Counted from the stretch's first letter, positions 9,785-20,930 are shown. The stretch is 64,000 nucleotides of DNA from Lepidostoma basale (GCA_022606425.2 JAHDVF020000437.1:1-64000), one strand, 5' to 3'. Made by a program: numbers and translations. Notes: a model not told the origin generated them from the letters alone.

Positions 9785-9950
9785 TCTCGTGATACGTGAT
9801 AGGTAGCTAATCTATCGCCATTTTATTGTCACGTGAATTCTACACCAGACCAAAGACAGTGTGCCAATCACACTGCCCTCGCCGGGAATCGAACCCGGAA
9901 ACTTCGGGGTGGCAGTCAATGCACTTACCACTCGGAGACGAAGGTCGTCT
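9785..9950 (-). mobile_element. tRNA-derived SINE, family 1, second copy
   Basis: Inverted copy of 4805-4966 with both pol III boxes recognisable (GGTTCGATTCC kept). The 5' end has diverged. Confidence 0.75.
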
Positions 9951-9984
9951 AATCTTTTATCACCATTTATTTTTTTAATATCAT

Positions 9985-10030
9985 TTAATTAATTTAATAA
10001 CAGTAGTTTCGCCAACTGATTTGGTATCAT
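9985..10030 (-). ncRNA. Possible hammerhead remnant
   Basis: Minus strand shows ATAATGA, ACCAA/TTGGC pairing and GAAACTACT. The core is degraded and stem III is no longer palindromic. Confidence 0.25.
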
Positions 10031-10084
10031 TATGTGTTACAATCAGCTGTTGGAGAATGGTTGTTTGGGGATATGGGAGTTTAA

Positions 10085-10938
10085 AGATTTCATATTGTTT
10101 GGAAAAACTGTTTTTTTTTAATTATATTATTTAACAATATAATAGCTAAAAACAAATTGTATACAGTAATTGGGTTCAAATGACGAAACAACCAGTTGAC
10201 ATTGCTCATCGATTCATAGCATTCGCCTAGAAAGTGAAAGGTTGCGCTAGTAATGTGTTGAATTATTTGTTTATTAATGTTTTCTGTATATCGTCACCTG
10301 AGAGTAAGAGGGTTCCAACTAACAAAATTTCACATTGGGCTTTTTTTCGTGAAAAGGGTTCTTTCTAACCTTATCTATACGTTCAATAAAAAAAAACATG
10401 TAGTAGTATCGTCATTGACATCTATGATCTATTTATTCCAACTACCACTTACCGCTACTGCCATCTATTGCAAAATGGCGGAAGCAAAGTTATACACCTA
10501 ATAAATAAACCAATGATTTTCGGTTTATAGTAATTTTATTATTATTATTATTATGATTTGTATTTTAAGTGCGCCGTTTTGTAAAATCAATTACTCCAAG
10601 GGCGCACTAGGAAATGACTGACCGAACAGTGCAGTCTTCAGATGTTTCTTAAATTTAACGTCACTATCCTCATACTTAATACTAACGTGGAGGCTATTCC
10701 ATGCCAACGGACCCGCAACGCTGAAAGCACGATCATAGAAACATGCTTTATTGGCTCTGACTGGAATCGCTATGTTGTTTGCACTTGTTTCTACTGATCG
10801 GAGTATACGTTGCCTTTCCGTTGGCACGGGTGTCACGCAGAGGTCCGATATATACGCTGGCGCTCTAATAGTAATATACCTATAAACCGAAAGTCATTGG
10901 TTTATTAAAAAAAAAACAGTTTTTCCAAGCAATATGAA
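10085..10938. repeat. Interrupted inverted-repeat element
   Basis: The TTTCATATTGTTTGGAAAAA arm near 10088-10120 and AATAAACCAATGATTTTCGG at about 10502-10521 reappear inverted within 10872-10938. The left arm seems split by about 380 bp, and a CR1-like fragment (10541-10860) sits in the centre. Confidence 0.55.
10541..10860 (-). mobile_element. CR1/L2-like LINE, 3' end
   Basis: 81-codon minus frame reading DRAFSVAGPLAWNSLHVSI and LKTALFGQSFPS, the typical C-terminus of these LINEs. A 3' UTR with AAGGGCGC...GCGCC and an (ATA)n-type tail follows. A close copy lies at 36010-36430; a related family is at 58518-60901. Confidence 0.75.
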
Positions 10939-10984
10939 ACACAATTAATTCGCACCGTGGCCACGGTGCGAATTAATTGTGTTT
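10937..10984. repeat. Perfect 48-bp palindrome
   Basis: Two 24-bp arms meet with no spacer at 10960/10961 (centre CACCGTGGCCACGGTG). Pairing stops exactly at 10936/10985. It lies at the outer end of the inverted-repeat element. Confidence 0.9.
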
Positions 10985-11129
10985 TGTTTATTAATATTGT
11001 TTCAAATTAAACAGTAAATAAATATACTCGTACAATACAAAAATAGTACTTATATTGAAAATATAATATTATTTTTTAGGCGATCTTTAGACTTAAATCT
11101 ATTGTACGTTACAAATTAAGGACGTTAAA

Positions 11130-11330
11130 TAATTAACCGAAATTGTGTGGGGGCGCCCCATTGTACGGGGCGCTGGTGTCAAATTGAATTAACAACCCCC
11201 CGCCCTTCCTGCGCTGCCACCCTGCCGCCCCTTGGGACCGCCCTCCAGGGCCGCCTCTCCGCCTACCGTAATTAAAGCCGCCCACACAATCAACGTGAAC
11301 ACAACCCCGTGTAATCAAAACAAAAGATTT
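11130..11330. other. GC-rich island
   Basis: C/G-rich block holding GGGGCGCCCC and several CCGCCC runs, then TAATTAAAG. It has no repeat relatives in the window. It could be a regulatory element or part of a non-coding exon; no ORF is supported. Confidence 0.3.
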
Positions 11331-11525
11331 CGAAATTTGGAATTAGTTTTGAGTAATAATTAGGTTCATTAAGTTAATGTTTATAAACTTTTATATAACT
11401 ACCAGCGGACACAACAGCTATTCGCTATTGCTATATTCGAGTATACGACAAATACAAATGAAATTTGATAAATTTATTTATGCCATAGAATGAAATACAT
11501 CCATCAACATATTACTCCAAACAAA

Positions 11526-11700
11526 AGATTTATGTATATAGGGTAACATACAGCGATATCAATAACATTTGTATATAATAAAACATTTAGAATAATTAAA
11601 ATAAGGCCAATTACCTACATGCTACCAAAATATAAAATAACAATTTATAATTAACAAATGATAGTGTGAAACGAGATTGAAGTTAAACTAAGATAAAATG
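11526..11700 (-). repeat. F element, 3' part
   Basis: The reverse complement matches 214-395, including the CGTTTCACACTATC stretch and the CGCTGTATGTTACCC terminal segment. It is diverged. Confidence 0.45.
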
Positions 11701-12004
11701 ATGTATACATAATATTTTAGAGTTAAAATACTTATAGAACTGGAAAAAAAAATTAAGATAAAAAAAAGGAATATACGAGTATTGTAAGATCATGTAACAT
11801 CGTGGTCACATCCACGCCGAAATGCTCTGATCATTTACTTAAAATTTCGCTCGTTCAAATGAAAAACATCAATGTCTCCAAAATGCTTGTTGTGGTTGTC
11901 ACAGATTCGATACAATGCCGCGTTCTGAGCGTAGTTCGTGCGATAAACATGAAGATGTAAAACTTGGCTCGCGGTGTGTCTCGTGCGAGACATGATGTTA
12001 AAAA
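11701..12004. other. No gene seen
   Basis: AT-rich sequence with no recognised feature. The long minus-strand frame that covers this area is the antisense of LINE-derived sequence, not a gene. Confidence 0.4.
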
Positions 12005-12345
12005 ATGAACGCTGAAGAAAAAATTCAATAGAAATGAGTCTCTTAGACGAATGTGTTGAAATACTGTGTATGATAGAGGGTCGAATGAGAACATAAGAAA
12101 TGAATGCAGTGCGAATCAAAATACTATGTACAAAATAATGAAAAGAACATCTAGATGGTTTGGACACTTGGAAAGAATAAATATATAAACAATGGTAAAA
12201 AAAGTATATGTTAACGATGTAAATATAACTTGAAATAGAGGAAGACCAAGAAAATCGTGGCACGATCAAATATTGAATGTCGGCCACTTGATAGTCAAAG
12301 AAATCGTCGTGCACGCATGGCGCAATGCTTGAATACACGTGCAGT
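12005..12345 (+). mobile_element. TTAG-RTE relic
   Basis: Corresponds to MSLLRRMC.., the FGHLERI segment, MVKKVYVNDVN and RGRPRKSWHDQ. Stops and small deletions break every frame. Confidence 0.6.
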
Positions 12346-12527
12346 AATGTCATAACGATTTACTAACGATTGACAGCTGTTATTCAAAGCGATTCAAGCG
12401 CCATCTCTTGGTGACTTACATTACACACAATTAAACACTCGCATCAAACACAATTAGTGCATACAAATATAGACTGTAAAACACCTATCGACAATAGAGT
12501 TATTTGCCTGTCAAACTAAGAATTCAT

Positions 12528-13020
12528 TTACATGCCATCACGCCGTCTCTCCGAAAGGGTAGGCAGAAAGAATGGACTGCCACACGTTAATCGATGCGGC
12601 ACTCCATCCTTCTCTTTTCGCCATCGCGAGAGACGCGGTGTGATGGGTTGCGAACCTCATCGCCACCAAAAGGCATCTCCCGCGCACACATCGATCGTTC
12701 AACGTCTACATAATAAATCTAAAACAAATTATCTGAAATACAATGATATAAAATAAAATAACAAAGAAAAATAATTTAACACATAATGTTATTTTAGATG
12801 GTGCACTTGTCATCAGCTGGACGATCCGGACATTTGTGTTTATTTAATTTTTATTCCACGTTATCCACTGTTTTTTTAAAATTTATTGTAATTAGGCACT
12901 CAAAACAATCCAACACCAGCAAGAACTTTAATATATTATTGAAGAATTTATTCAAAGTGTCATTGGAACAAATGAAAAATGTATTTTTTCATCTGTCAAA
13001 ATTCTTTTTATAAACGAAAA
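12528..13020 (-). mobile_element. G element, longest uninterrupted copy
   Basis: Minus strand: AT-rich 5' region (to about 13020), the GAGGTTCGCAACC box and the TTAG-RTE-like 3' end at 12535-12560. The (GTTA) tail is missing. It defines the element's length at roughly 490 bp and allows the CR1 insertion in the 58165 copy to be read. Confidence 0.6.
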
Positions 13021-13089
13021 AAACTTGTGTAATTTTACTTACTAAGTATTTGATATTAGATTTTTTTTACGAAAATGAAGATTTTCCAC

Positions 13090-13400
13090 TTTATGAGTTA
13101 TTTATATAGAATGTATCTTCATATAAGAGGACTCTATGCGACAGAATGAGAAACACAACTATCAGAAGAATGTTTGATATCTAGGATGTTGTTATATAGG
13201 GGAGACAGAGAATAAGGTTTTGAAGGGACCATGTAGAAAGAATGGACACGCAGAGACTACCACACCTTATCCGACATAAAAAAACCCAGAGGGAAGTAGA
13301 ATGCCTGGAAGACCCTCCAAGAAGTGGAAAAACAGCTGAGAATCCACGTCACATGAGGCAGAAAACTCTGTATAAACAGGCCTAAGTTTAAGAAGAAGAA
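13090..13400 (+). mobile_element. alpha-RTE relic
   Basis: Decayed reading with the DSMRQNEKHNYQKNV, WRDHVERMDTQR and PGRPSKKWKNS segments, then a GAAGAAGAAG tail near 13392. Dead. Confidence 0.5.
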
Positions 13401-13583
13401 GATATTTAGCTCCAGATTAAATATTTAAAAAATGACAATATGTCTCTTGAAGTTTTATAATATTTCTAAGAATGGCATATTTTGCCTGACTAATGAATTG
13501 TTAAAATGGAAACTTAGGAAATAATAGAAGAATAAACTTAAGAAATTGAAAATAACTTTGATTAATCCACAAAATATTAAAAA

Positions 13584-13628
13584 AAACACGACATGTTTCG
13601 AAGGATACCTCCATCTTCAGGTGTGAAA
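13584..13628 (-). ncRNA. Hammerhead ribozyme, ACATGT type with CTGAAGA core
   Basis: Minus strand: stem I ACAC/GTGT, core CTGAAGA (13614-13620), extra T, 5-bp stem II GGAGG/CCTTC around TAT with one G-U pair, GAAA, ACATGT and cleavage site GTC. All required parts are present. Confidence 0.7.
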
Positions 13629-13794
13629 ATATAATAAAAACTAAACAAAGAAAGACTAATGTAAAAACGCATTTAAAACTCGATACAATAATTTAAATAA
13701 AATTAACCTTGGCTATTAGTTATAAGTAGTAATAATAAAAGTAATAATGATAATAGTAATAATAATAATTATAATAATAATAATAATAATAACT

Positions 13795-14024
13795 AACTAA
13801 TCATCACGCCGTCTCCCCGAAGGGGTAGGCAGAAAGAATGGACTGCCACACCTTTCTATCCTGACATATTTCTCTCGCTTCCTCAACATTCATACATCGT
13901 GTCATGCACGCGCGTCGATTTCTCTGACTCCTCACAAGGCCGACATTCAATATTTGATTTATTTGATCGTGCCACGTTTTCCTCGGTCTTCCTCTATTTC
14001 TGGTACCATTTACATCATTAACAT

Positions 14025-14035
<11 letters not shown>
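13795..14035 (-). mobile_element. TTAG-RTE 3' fragment
   Basis: Starts on the + strand with AACTAACTAATCATCACGCC, which is the inverted tail, then the CCCCTTCGGGG hairpin and the C-terminus back to YVNDVNGTRNRGRPRK. It is 5'-truncated and inserted in the AAT repeat of the fold-back element. Confidence 0.75.
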
Positions 14036-14074
<39 letters not shown>

Positions 14075-14299
14075 AAATAATAATAATATTATAATAATTT
14101 AATTATTGTTTTTCAATTATTGTATCGAGTTTTTAATGCGTTTTTATATTAGCCTTCCTTTGTTTAGTTTTAATTTTATTAATACTTTTTCTAAATATTT
14201 TGTGGATTAAACAAAGATATTTTCAATATCCTAAGTATATTACTATGGAATTCCACAGTATTGATTCCTTAGCGTTCAATAAGTTGGTAATTAAACAAA

Positions 14300-15289
14300 T
14301 ACGAATTTTATTCTAACTAAAAAAAAACTTAACCTTAAATAAAAATGCGTAAGTTTTGAGAAATGTTTGAGAAGCGCTGGGTTCTTACATGTCATTCGAT
14401 GGAACAGGGCCTTAAGTAATTCTAACGACGGACATTTTTAGTAATTAAGTAGAAGTTTATGATTAAGCCCTCGCGTTGTTTGATATGGCAACATTATTTA
14501 TGTTTGCGCAATTACTATATGGCTTTAATTGAACGGTATGGATGTCAAGTCCGATCCGTTACCGTCTAAATTGATTATATTTCGTTTGTTTGGGCTCTAT
14601 CGACTACCGCCAATTAAATTAATTATTAGAAAGACAAGGATAGTTATTTACAATCGAAAAATCTCGTATGATTCTTTATTGCAATATTTTACATCAGTAG
14701 AAAAAAACAAATTTGAATTTATCCTCTCGTAAATAAACCGTGTTCATGTTCAGTGTGCCACAAATAATTCATAACAACACTCCTTTTGAACTAAATTTTT
14801 CTCCATCATACAGTAAAAAAAAGTTTAATGTACGAATTGCAACAAAGGGTAAAGATAGATCAGTGTTAAAAGTCCACATGCTTATCCTGTTGTATTACGA
14901 GTTCTTTAAAAACTATGATTTTTAATATTATATTGGGATTTTAACCACCCTACGTATTTGAACGTACGTGATACGTACATTGTGACTACCATTCTGCGCT
15001 ATCCCGTATTACGTACGCGCTTGAGAAAAAGTAATATACCTAAAATGTACAAACTGTTAGGGATACGCGCGTGTGGCAACATCATTCAAGTACAAGTCTT
15101 CTATGAAGATTTATAATATAAAGATTTAGAATATTATAGTTTTACAAGGGGCAGGTGAAGTGTGCGGCCGAGTATTTGATGTTTCGTAAATTAAAACAAC
15201 AAAATTAATATAAATGCTTAATAAACATAAATCTCCATAGATGGCGTTAGTATGTAGATTATATATAGAGTAATCTTAAAAAGATTAAC
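14300..15289. other. Non-repeat sequence, no gene
   Basis: None of the window's repeat families is recognised here. 14380-14700 holds homeodomain-like AT cores (AATTAAATTAATTATTAG) in mixed sequence and is a possible conserved non-coding element. The two ORFs of about 60-70 codons show no recognisable domain. Confidence 0.35.
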
Positions 15290-15602
15290 ATATGTAATCA
15301 AAATCTTCATAGATGGCACATTGAAACTGACATGTGAGGACATGTGAGGTGTAGGACTTTAACATATATACAACTTCCAAAATTTGTCAGACATAACAAA
15401 GGTGGAATGGGGAATGTTGTAATTACATAAAGCGTGCTCTTAACCCAACCAATGACAGGTCATAAGTCCTGTAAACACCTTGATCAACCATATTCAGTTT
15501 CCAATTTGCATATTCGTCTCTATTGAGATACAATTAAATCATGAATTGATAACCCGCAATGGGTGAAATCCAGTATTCGTATACAAGTATAAGTATACAT
15601 TC
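15290..15602 (-). repeat. R element
   Basis: Shares CCCAACCAATGACAGGTCAT, CGTCTCTATTGAGATACAAT and the terminal GTATACAAGTATAAGTATAC with the copies at 16346, 24925, 32560, 56755 and 57060. No ORF. Confidence 0.7.
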
Positions 15603-16345
15603 ACAAAATTATAATTAAATTTCATTAATAAAAAAACTGTCTTTTTTGCACGTTTCACTGAAAATAACCCAAAGGTAGGGCGGTTAAAAAACTGTGATTT
15701 TTATTATTATATTCGGATTTTAAACAGTTTTTACAAATAACATAGCGCAAAATTTTCGAATAAAATGAACAGTTAGTTTGTACTATATTTTACACTTTTA
15801 ACGATTAACTTCATTCATGTCTTCACAACTCGTAAGTTGACACGCGTAAAATCATTGATGGCTAATTTCATCATGTGGCACTTCCGTAACAGGGGGCGCG
15901 CGCAGCTCACACTTTTACCCTCTACTTAACGCACCAATTTAAAAAAATAAAACAAATGTGTGATAGTATGAAAACAACGTTGGCCGCTACTGAGAATGCG
16001 GAGTTGAAGCGAAATATTTGTTAATCAATTCATATTGTATAATAAGTGAAGATGCCAAGAGACTTGTAGTAAACACATTAGGAGGTAGGTCCCTTATCTA
16101 ATCTTTAAGTAAAGCAGAGTCAAGTAACTTGAGAATTGCTTTGTTCGAGGATTTCTCCTATCCTTGGGAGTCCTTGATACCTGACACCAAGCACCGTGAA
16201 GTTAGAATCATTCAGTATTAATTCTCACCCAACTGTTTCTCTATCTAGTGTAGGACTTAATTTAAATGTAAATAAAATAAGCGAATTTAATTTATTCACA
16301 TTTAGATATTGTGTGAAAATATTTTAATTAATGTATACTTTTTGT
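15603..16345. other. No gene seen
   Basis: AT-rich with one GC-rich patch near 15892-15910 (GGGGGCGCGCGCAGC). No ORF or repeat is supported. Confidence 0.4.
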
Positions 16346-16835
16346 TTTTTTGAATGTATACAAATACTTATAGACAAATACTGGATTTTTCTCCTTTGCT
16401 GGTTAATCATTTTTTAAGGATTAATTGTATCTCAATAGAGACGAAGATGTATTTTTTAATAACAGAATATGGAGATTGAATCTCCAGGCGTTATCTAGTA
16501 GTGTGATAATTGCGTAAGCCTTTCACTTTGCATTAATAAAGATTTTCTACTTAATGCTTACAAATAATCTTAATAGATGGCGCTAGTGTAGATTGAACTA
16601 AAAAAATGTGAAGTTATTTAACATAGTAGCATATATACAAGTTCTAAAATTTTTTTAGACGTAGTGGTCGTAAGAAGGGCGAAATGGGTAATATTGTGAA
16701 CATAAAGTGATCGCTTAACCCAACCAATGACAGGTCATAAGTCCTGTAAACGCCTCGACAACCATATTCTGTTTCCAAAAAAATATTATATCTTCGTCTC
16801 TAATGAGATACAATTAATCCTTAAATAATGTATAC
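16346..16835. repeat. R element, rearranged fold-back copy
   Basis: The outer segment (16346-16452) ends in TTGTATCTCAATAGAGACGA. After a spacer the body runs in the opposite orientation (16555-16835) and ends in the same motif inverted. Confidence 0.65.
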
Positions 16836-18322
16836 TTGTTTAATCTTGTTGAATCTATATATGGACAAGTGTATGAAAGAGCTGAAAGGGTTGGATGCAG
16901 GTGCAAAAATGAACGGTGTGTCAGTAAGCTGTTTGTTGTATGCGGACGACGCTGTGCTACTTGCAGACTACAAGTCATGAACTACAAGTCCTGGTGTCTA
17001 GTATGTATGTGCATAATGGTATTCTTGTCCCGACCCTCATGTATGGAAGCGAAGCATGGAACTAGCAAAAGAAGGATAAAAGTAAAATAAATGCAGTAGA
17101 AATGAGTTCTCTAAGACAAATGTGTGGTAAATCTGTATATGATAGATTGTCAAATGCAAGTATAAGAAGTGAATGCAGTTCGAATGATATGAACAAAATA
17201 ATGAAGGGGTCGTTAAGATGGTTAGGACACATGGAAGGAATGAGTGAACGATATGTAAACATCGTGAACGGAGCTAGAAATAGAGGAAGGCCTAGAAAAA
17301 CGTGGCACGATCAAATAAATCAAATATTGAATGTCGGCCATGTGAGGAGAAAGAGAAATCGACGCGCGTGCATGACACGATGTATGAATGTTGAGGAAGC
17401 GAGAGAAATATGTCAGGGTTGGATGCAGGTGCAAAAATGAACGGTGTGTCAGTAATCTGTTTGTTGTATGCGGACGACGCTGTGCTACTAGCAGACAAAG
17501 AACATGATCTACAAGCCCTGGTGTCTAGTATGTATGAGGTATGCAAGCGATACGATTTGATGATGAATGTGAATAAGTCCAAGGTAATGATTTCTGAAAA
17601 AGAAGGAAACATGATATTATGCAACATTAGTGTAAACGGTGAAAATCTGGAACAAGTGGATGAATTTGTTTATTTAGGAACCATGTTTACAAAGGATGGG
17701 AAAGTGAAGAAGGATATTGAAAGAATGGTTGGGGCAGGAAACAGAGTAAATGGTGCACTTAAAGTTGTCATCGCAAACAAAAGCCTATTCAAAAAAGCTA
17801 AGATGGCAGTGCAGAATGTTGTTCTTTTACCGAACCTTATGTATGGAAGTGAAGCATGGAACTGGCAAAAGAAGGATGAAAGTAGAATAAATGCAGTAGA
17901 AATGAGATCTCTAAGACGAATGTGTAGTAAATCTGTATATGATAGAGTGTCAAATGCAAGTATAAGAAGTGAATGCGGTGCGAACGAAAGTGTTAATGAA
18001 AGAAATAATGAAAGGGTCGTTAAGATGTTTTGGACATATGGAAAGAATGAGTGAAGACAGAATGGTAAAGAAGGTATGTATATGTGAACGACGTGAACGG
18101 AGCTAGAAATAGAGGAAGGCCGACGAAAACGTGGCACGATCAAATCAATTAAATATTAAATATCGGTCACGTGAGAAGTCGAAGAAATCGACGTGCGTGC
18201 ATTACAAGATGTATGAATGTAGATGAATCTAGAGAAGTATGTCAAGAAAGAAAAGTGTGGCAGTCCATTCTTTCTGCCTACCCCTCCGATGAAACGGCGT
18301 GATGGTTGGTTAGTTAGTTAGT
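16836..18322 (+). mobile_element. TTAG-RTE, duplicated RT-to-tail copy
   Basis: Two partial copies joined head to tail. The first (16855-17425) has a deletion in the RT. The second starts again at the same GLDAGAKMNGVSV segment (17425) and keeps a 214-codon frame with LLYADDAVLLAD, the RT catalytic motif, then FVYLGTMFTKDG and MRSLRRMCSKSV. A frameshift near 17995 breaks the C-terminus, which continues to CCCCTCCG and (GTTA)n. It ends about 150 bp before the SKOR first coding exon. Confidence 0.8.
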
Positions 18323-18383
18323 TTTTTGTTTGAATAAATGGAATAACACTTTGTCTTTTAACATTCATTATTTTTTCCTTTGT

Positions 18384-18415
18384 AGACATGTTTCGATCCT
18401 TCTTTGATGCACAAA
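18384..18415 (-). ncRNA. Hammerhead remnant next to SKOR exon
   Basis: Minus strand AAAGAAGGATCGAAACATGTCT keeps GAAA, the ACATGT palindrome and the GTC site, but core and stem II are collapsed. It lies only about 55-85 bp upstream of the SKOR exon acceptor. Confidence 0.35.
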
Positions 18416-18468
18416 TTAAAAAAAAAACTATTGATTGATGTTGTTGAAATAATTACTTTCTTTTGCAG

Positions 18469-18562
18469 AATGGATGCTTCGGTGGTTCAGTCTCACAAGT
18501 CAAGAGAACAAAAAGGGTCACATCTCTCTTCCAATCAACACTTTGTCTCAAAACCAAACCAG
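18469..18562 (+). CDS. fuss: SKOR/Fussel corepressor, first coding exon
   Basis: The exon follows a TTACTTTCTTTTGCAG acceptor (AG 18467-18468), has its ATG at 18470 and ends CCAAACCAG before GTAATG. The 31 codons run MDASVVQSHKSREQ... to SKPNQ and leave phase 0, matching the phase-0 start of the exon at 19067. Joined, the junction reads PNQVG..LYGVPIVSLV, the sequence found at the start of the SKI/SNO/DAC domain in SKOR proteins (from memory of the family). The acceptor just before the ATG implies an upstream 5' UTR exon, perhaps at 7940-8290. Confidence 0.8.
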
Positions 18563-19066
18563 GTAATGAAACATGGAAAATACCCCAAATGTACAGATAA
18601 TAAATCCAATTCATTAATCTAAAATCCAGTTTCTACGTTAATGTATCAAAGACCTATATTGATTTGTTACATTCAAAACCTGGTTTCATACATAGGTTTA
18701 GAGTTCTTAAACTTAGTTCTTCAGTTTCTCACATTTATTGATTGTAAACCTAGATACTTGGTGTTTTGACAATAAAAATAATTAAACTCTTTTTCACTGT
18801 GTATAAACCACGTTATTTAAGTTAGTTGCATCGACTGGTTTTACTCTGTAGCGGGTTTCCTCTAGGCTATACAAAAACTATTAGCATGGCCTTTGTGTAT
18901 GACCCTGAGGAATCTCACTACAAACTGAAAGTGAAAAAGTATTTAATTTTATTTCTATCGATTGTATTTTGTATTATCAATAGGGAAGTAATTCTTATAG
19001 TATAATTCCAGTACATTCATTTCTTGTATATTGTTGGATATGTAATGATTTGGATTCTTGTTTCAG

Positions 19067-20248
19067 GTCGGAACGGTTCTGCTCTATGGAGTACCGATAG
19101 TTTCTCTCGTGATAGATTCCCAAGAACGACTTTGCCTCGCTCAAATATCTAACACACTCCTCAAGCAATTCAGCTACAACGAAATTCACAATAGACGCGT
19201 TGCACTCGGGATAACCTGCGTTCAGTGCACTCCGGTGCAGCTGGAGATTCTCAGGAGAGCGGGCGCCATGCCTGTATCATCTAGGAGATGCGGAATGATC
19301 ACTAGAAGAGAAGCAGAGAGACTGTGCAAGTCCTTTTTGGGAGATAACGCTCCACCGAGACTCCCGGATGACTTCGCATTCTCAGTCCACCACGAGTGCG
19401 CCTGGGGATGTAGAGGAGCATTTCTTCCGTCAAGGTATAACTCTTCAAGGGCCAAGTGTATCAAGTGCACATTCTGTGGACTGTTCTTTTCACCGAACAA
19501 GTTTATTTTCCACTCGCACAGAACGGGCCCAGGCGATAAGTACGTGCAACCAGACGCGGCCAATTTCAATTCATGGAGAAGACACATGAAATTAAGCGGG
19601 AATCCTCCAGATGAAATAATTCACGCGTGGGAGGATGTTAAAGCGATGTTCAACGGAGGCACAAGAAAAAGACTAATGGCTTCTTCTACTGGTCCAACAG
19701 AGAATAATTCGAGAGTCACACCTCCAAAGCAAGCCAAGATCAGCAACGAAAGTCCGACTCCTGTACCTTCTGTGTTAAACTTTCCCGTGACGAGTCCTTC
19801 TCCAGCATTAACAGCTCCATCTCCAAGAGTTCCTCCGTTTCCAGAGATAGCGCTACCTCTCTCAAGAAGTCTGGTGATGGATTACGTGTGGCATCAAAGC
19901 CAAGCTGTGAAACAGCACCACCAGTTTCCGTTTTCACCTTATACGCTACCTTGGTTAAAAAGAGGTTCACCTCTGTTCTTTGGACATACAGCGGCAGAAA
20001 ATTCGCTAATCTCCTTTCACAGGAACGCGGCTGCCATACAAGAAGCTAAGCCATCTTATCATCAGTCGGCTTTTAGGCCGGTTCAGGCGAGCGGGCTGAT
20101 AGAAACTGGAACCGGGGTTAGAGGAACGGAAGATCTTACAGACGATGAGACTGTGGATATCGAGACTACAGAAGAAGAGGAACTGAATCTCAGGACAAGG
20201 GCAGAATCTCCGCGGCCGGCATGGAGTTCCCCACAGAGGATAGGCAGT
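19067..20248 (+). CDS. fuss: SKOR/Fussel Smad corepressor, main exon
   Basis: 394 codons between a TTCTTGTTTCAG acceptor and an AGT|GTGAGT donor, both phase 0. The joined product is residues 1-425 so far. Residues 32-124 are the SKI/SNO/DAC domain (LYGVPIVSLVID, NRRVALGITCVQCTPVQLE, AERLCKSFLG). Residues 133-225 are the c-Ski-type Smad4-binding domain (HECAWGCRG, CIKCTFCGLFFSPNKFIFHS) with the Cys/His zinc ligands kept. A Pro/Ser-rich region (240-300) and an acidic stretch (386-404) follow. The family comprises nuclear corepressors of TGF-beta/BMP signalling, mainly neuronal. Nearness to SKOR rather than Ski/Sno is judged from NRRVALGITCVQCTPVQLE. The C-terminus must lie in later exons outside the window or too short to see. 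Reading through the donor adds a low-complexity tail to a stop at 20414 and is unlikely. Confidence 0.93.
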
Positions 20249-20429
20249 GTGAGTACTAAAAATATATTTATTATTTTATATTTCTTCTTTTCGGCACCAC
20301 ATCCAATTGCGGGATTTGAGATTTGTCTCCTCTGTCCCTCTTTTCATTTCCCGCTATCATGTGTCCATGAGTGTTCTTTCCATATAACCCAGTATCTCTT
20401 TTTATATTTTGTTTAGCAATACTTTTTTT

Positions 20430-20660
20430 AAAGTGTAATCAATATGTACGGCGGGATATAAAGGAAAATAGGAATAGATTAAATGTGGTCTGGGTCCCCC
20501 TTGATTTCTTACATATAATTTTTCTAACGTAAGTCCCGGACTGACAAGGGATTGGCCTAGGGATTGAATGAGCAAAGCTGACGAAAGGTGCCGATCGCCT
20601 ATAACAGCTTCGGGTAAGCGGTGGGAATCATCAATGTTTTCTATTTGGGATATGTCTCCT
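20430..20660 (+). repeat. F element, internal part
   Basis: Shares GTAAGTCC, GGCCTAGGGATTG, GCAAAGCTGACGAA and CCTATAACAGCTTCGGGTAA with the complete copy at 24059-24375. The 3' tail is missing. Confidence 0.6.
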
Positions 20661-20930
20661 CTACAGTAGCCCTCAACTGACTCTAATGTCCCTGGGGATC
20701 CCTCTCCATTCCCCATACCTTTCTCCAAGTCCTTCCATATGTTTTTGGCTAGGTCGTTGTTCATTGGTACGTCCGAATCCCAAGGCGATTGTGTTGGTAG
20801 TCGTAATCATGTGTTCTTTTACCATGCAGGGTGATTAACCCTGCGATTAACCATCCTCCTTTATCCACATATTGTCATCTACTGGAATGATGTCAGTTTC
20901 AGACTATGGATGTGTTTGTAGCAAATATAG

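Larger units (their letters stand above)
13540..14225. repeat. Fold-back hammerhead element with nested LINE
   Basis: The left arm 13555-13700 (TTAATCCACAAAATATT... to ACTCGATACAATAATT) returns inverted at 14100-14215. The loop is an (AAT)n microsatellite into which a TTAG-RTE fragment inserted. The right arm has lost its hammerhead by a clean deletion. Confidence 0.7.

Noticed and set aside
11835..12353. 172-codon minus-strand ORF
   Set aside because: Antisense of a TTAG-RTE relic and AT-rich flank; no domain.
17670..18143. 157-codon minus-strand ORF
   Set aside because: Antisense of the TTAG-RTE RT frame, repeated in the same way at other LINE copies.
19222..19587. 121-codon minus-strand ORF
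   Set aside because: Antisense shadow of the conserved SKOR exon.
20249..20416. Continuation of the SKOR exon to the stop at 20414
   Set aside because: Composition switches to AT-rich directly after a strong AGT|GTGAGT donor and the added peptide is hydrophobic low-complexity text.
20661..20790. LINE fragment on the minus strand (NDLAKNIWKDLEKGM)
   Set aside because: The text is vaguely LINE-like but no family motif is clear enough to annotate.
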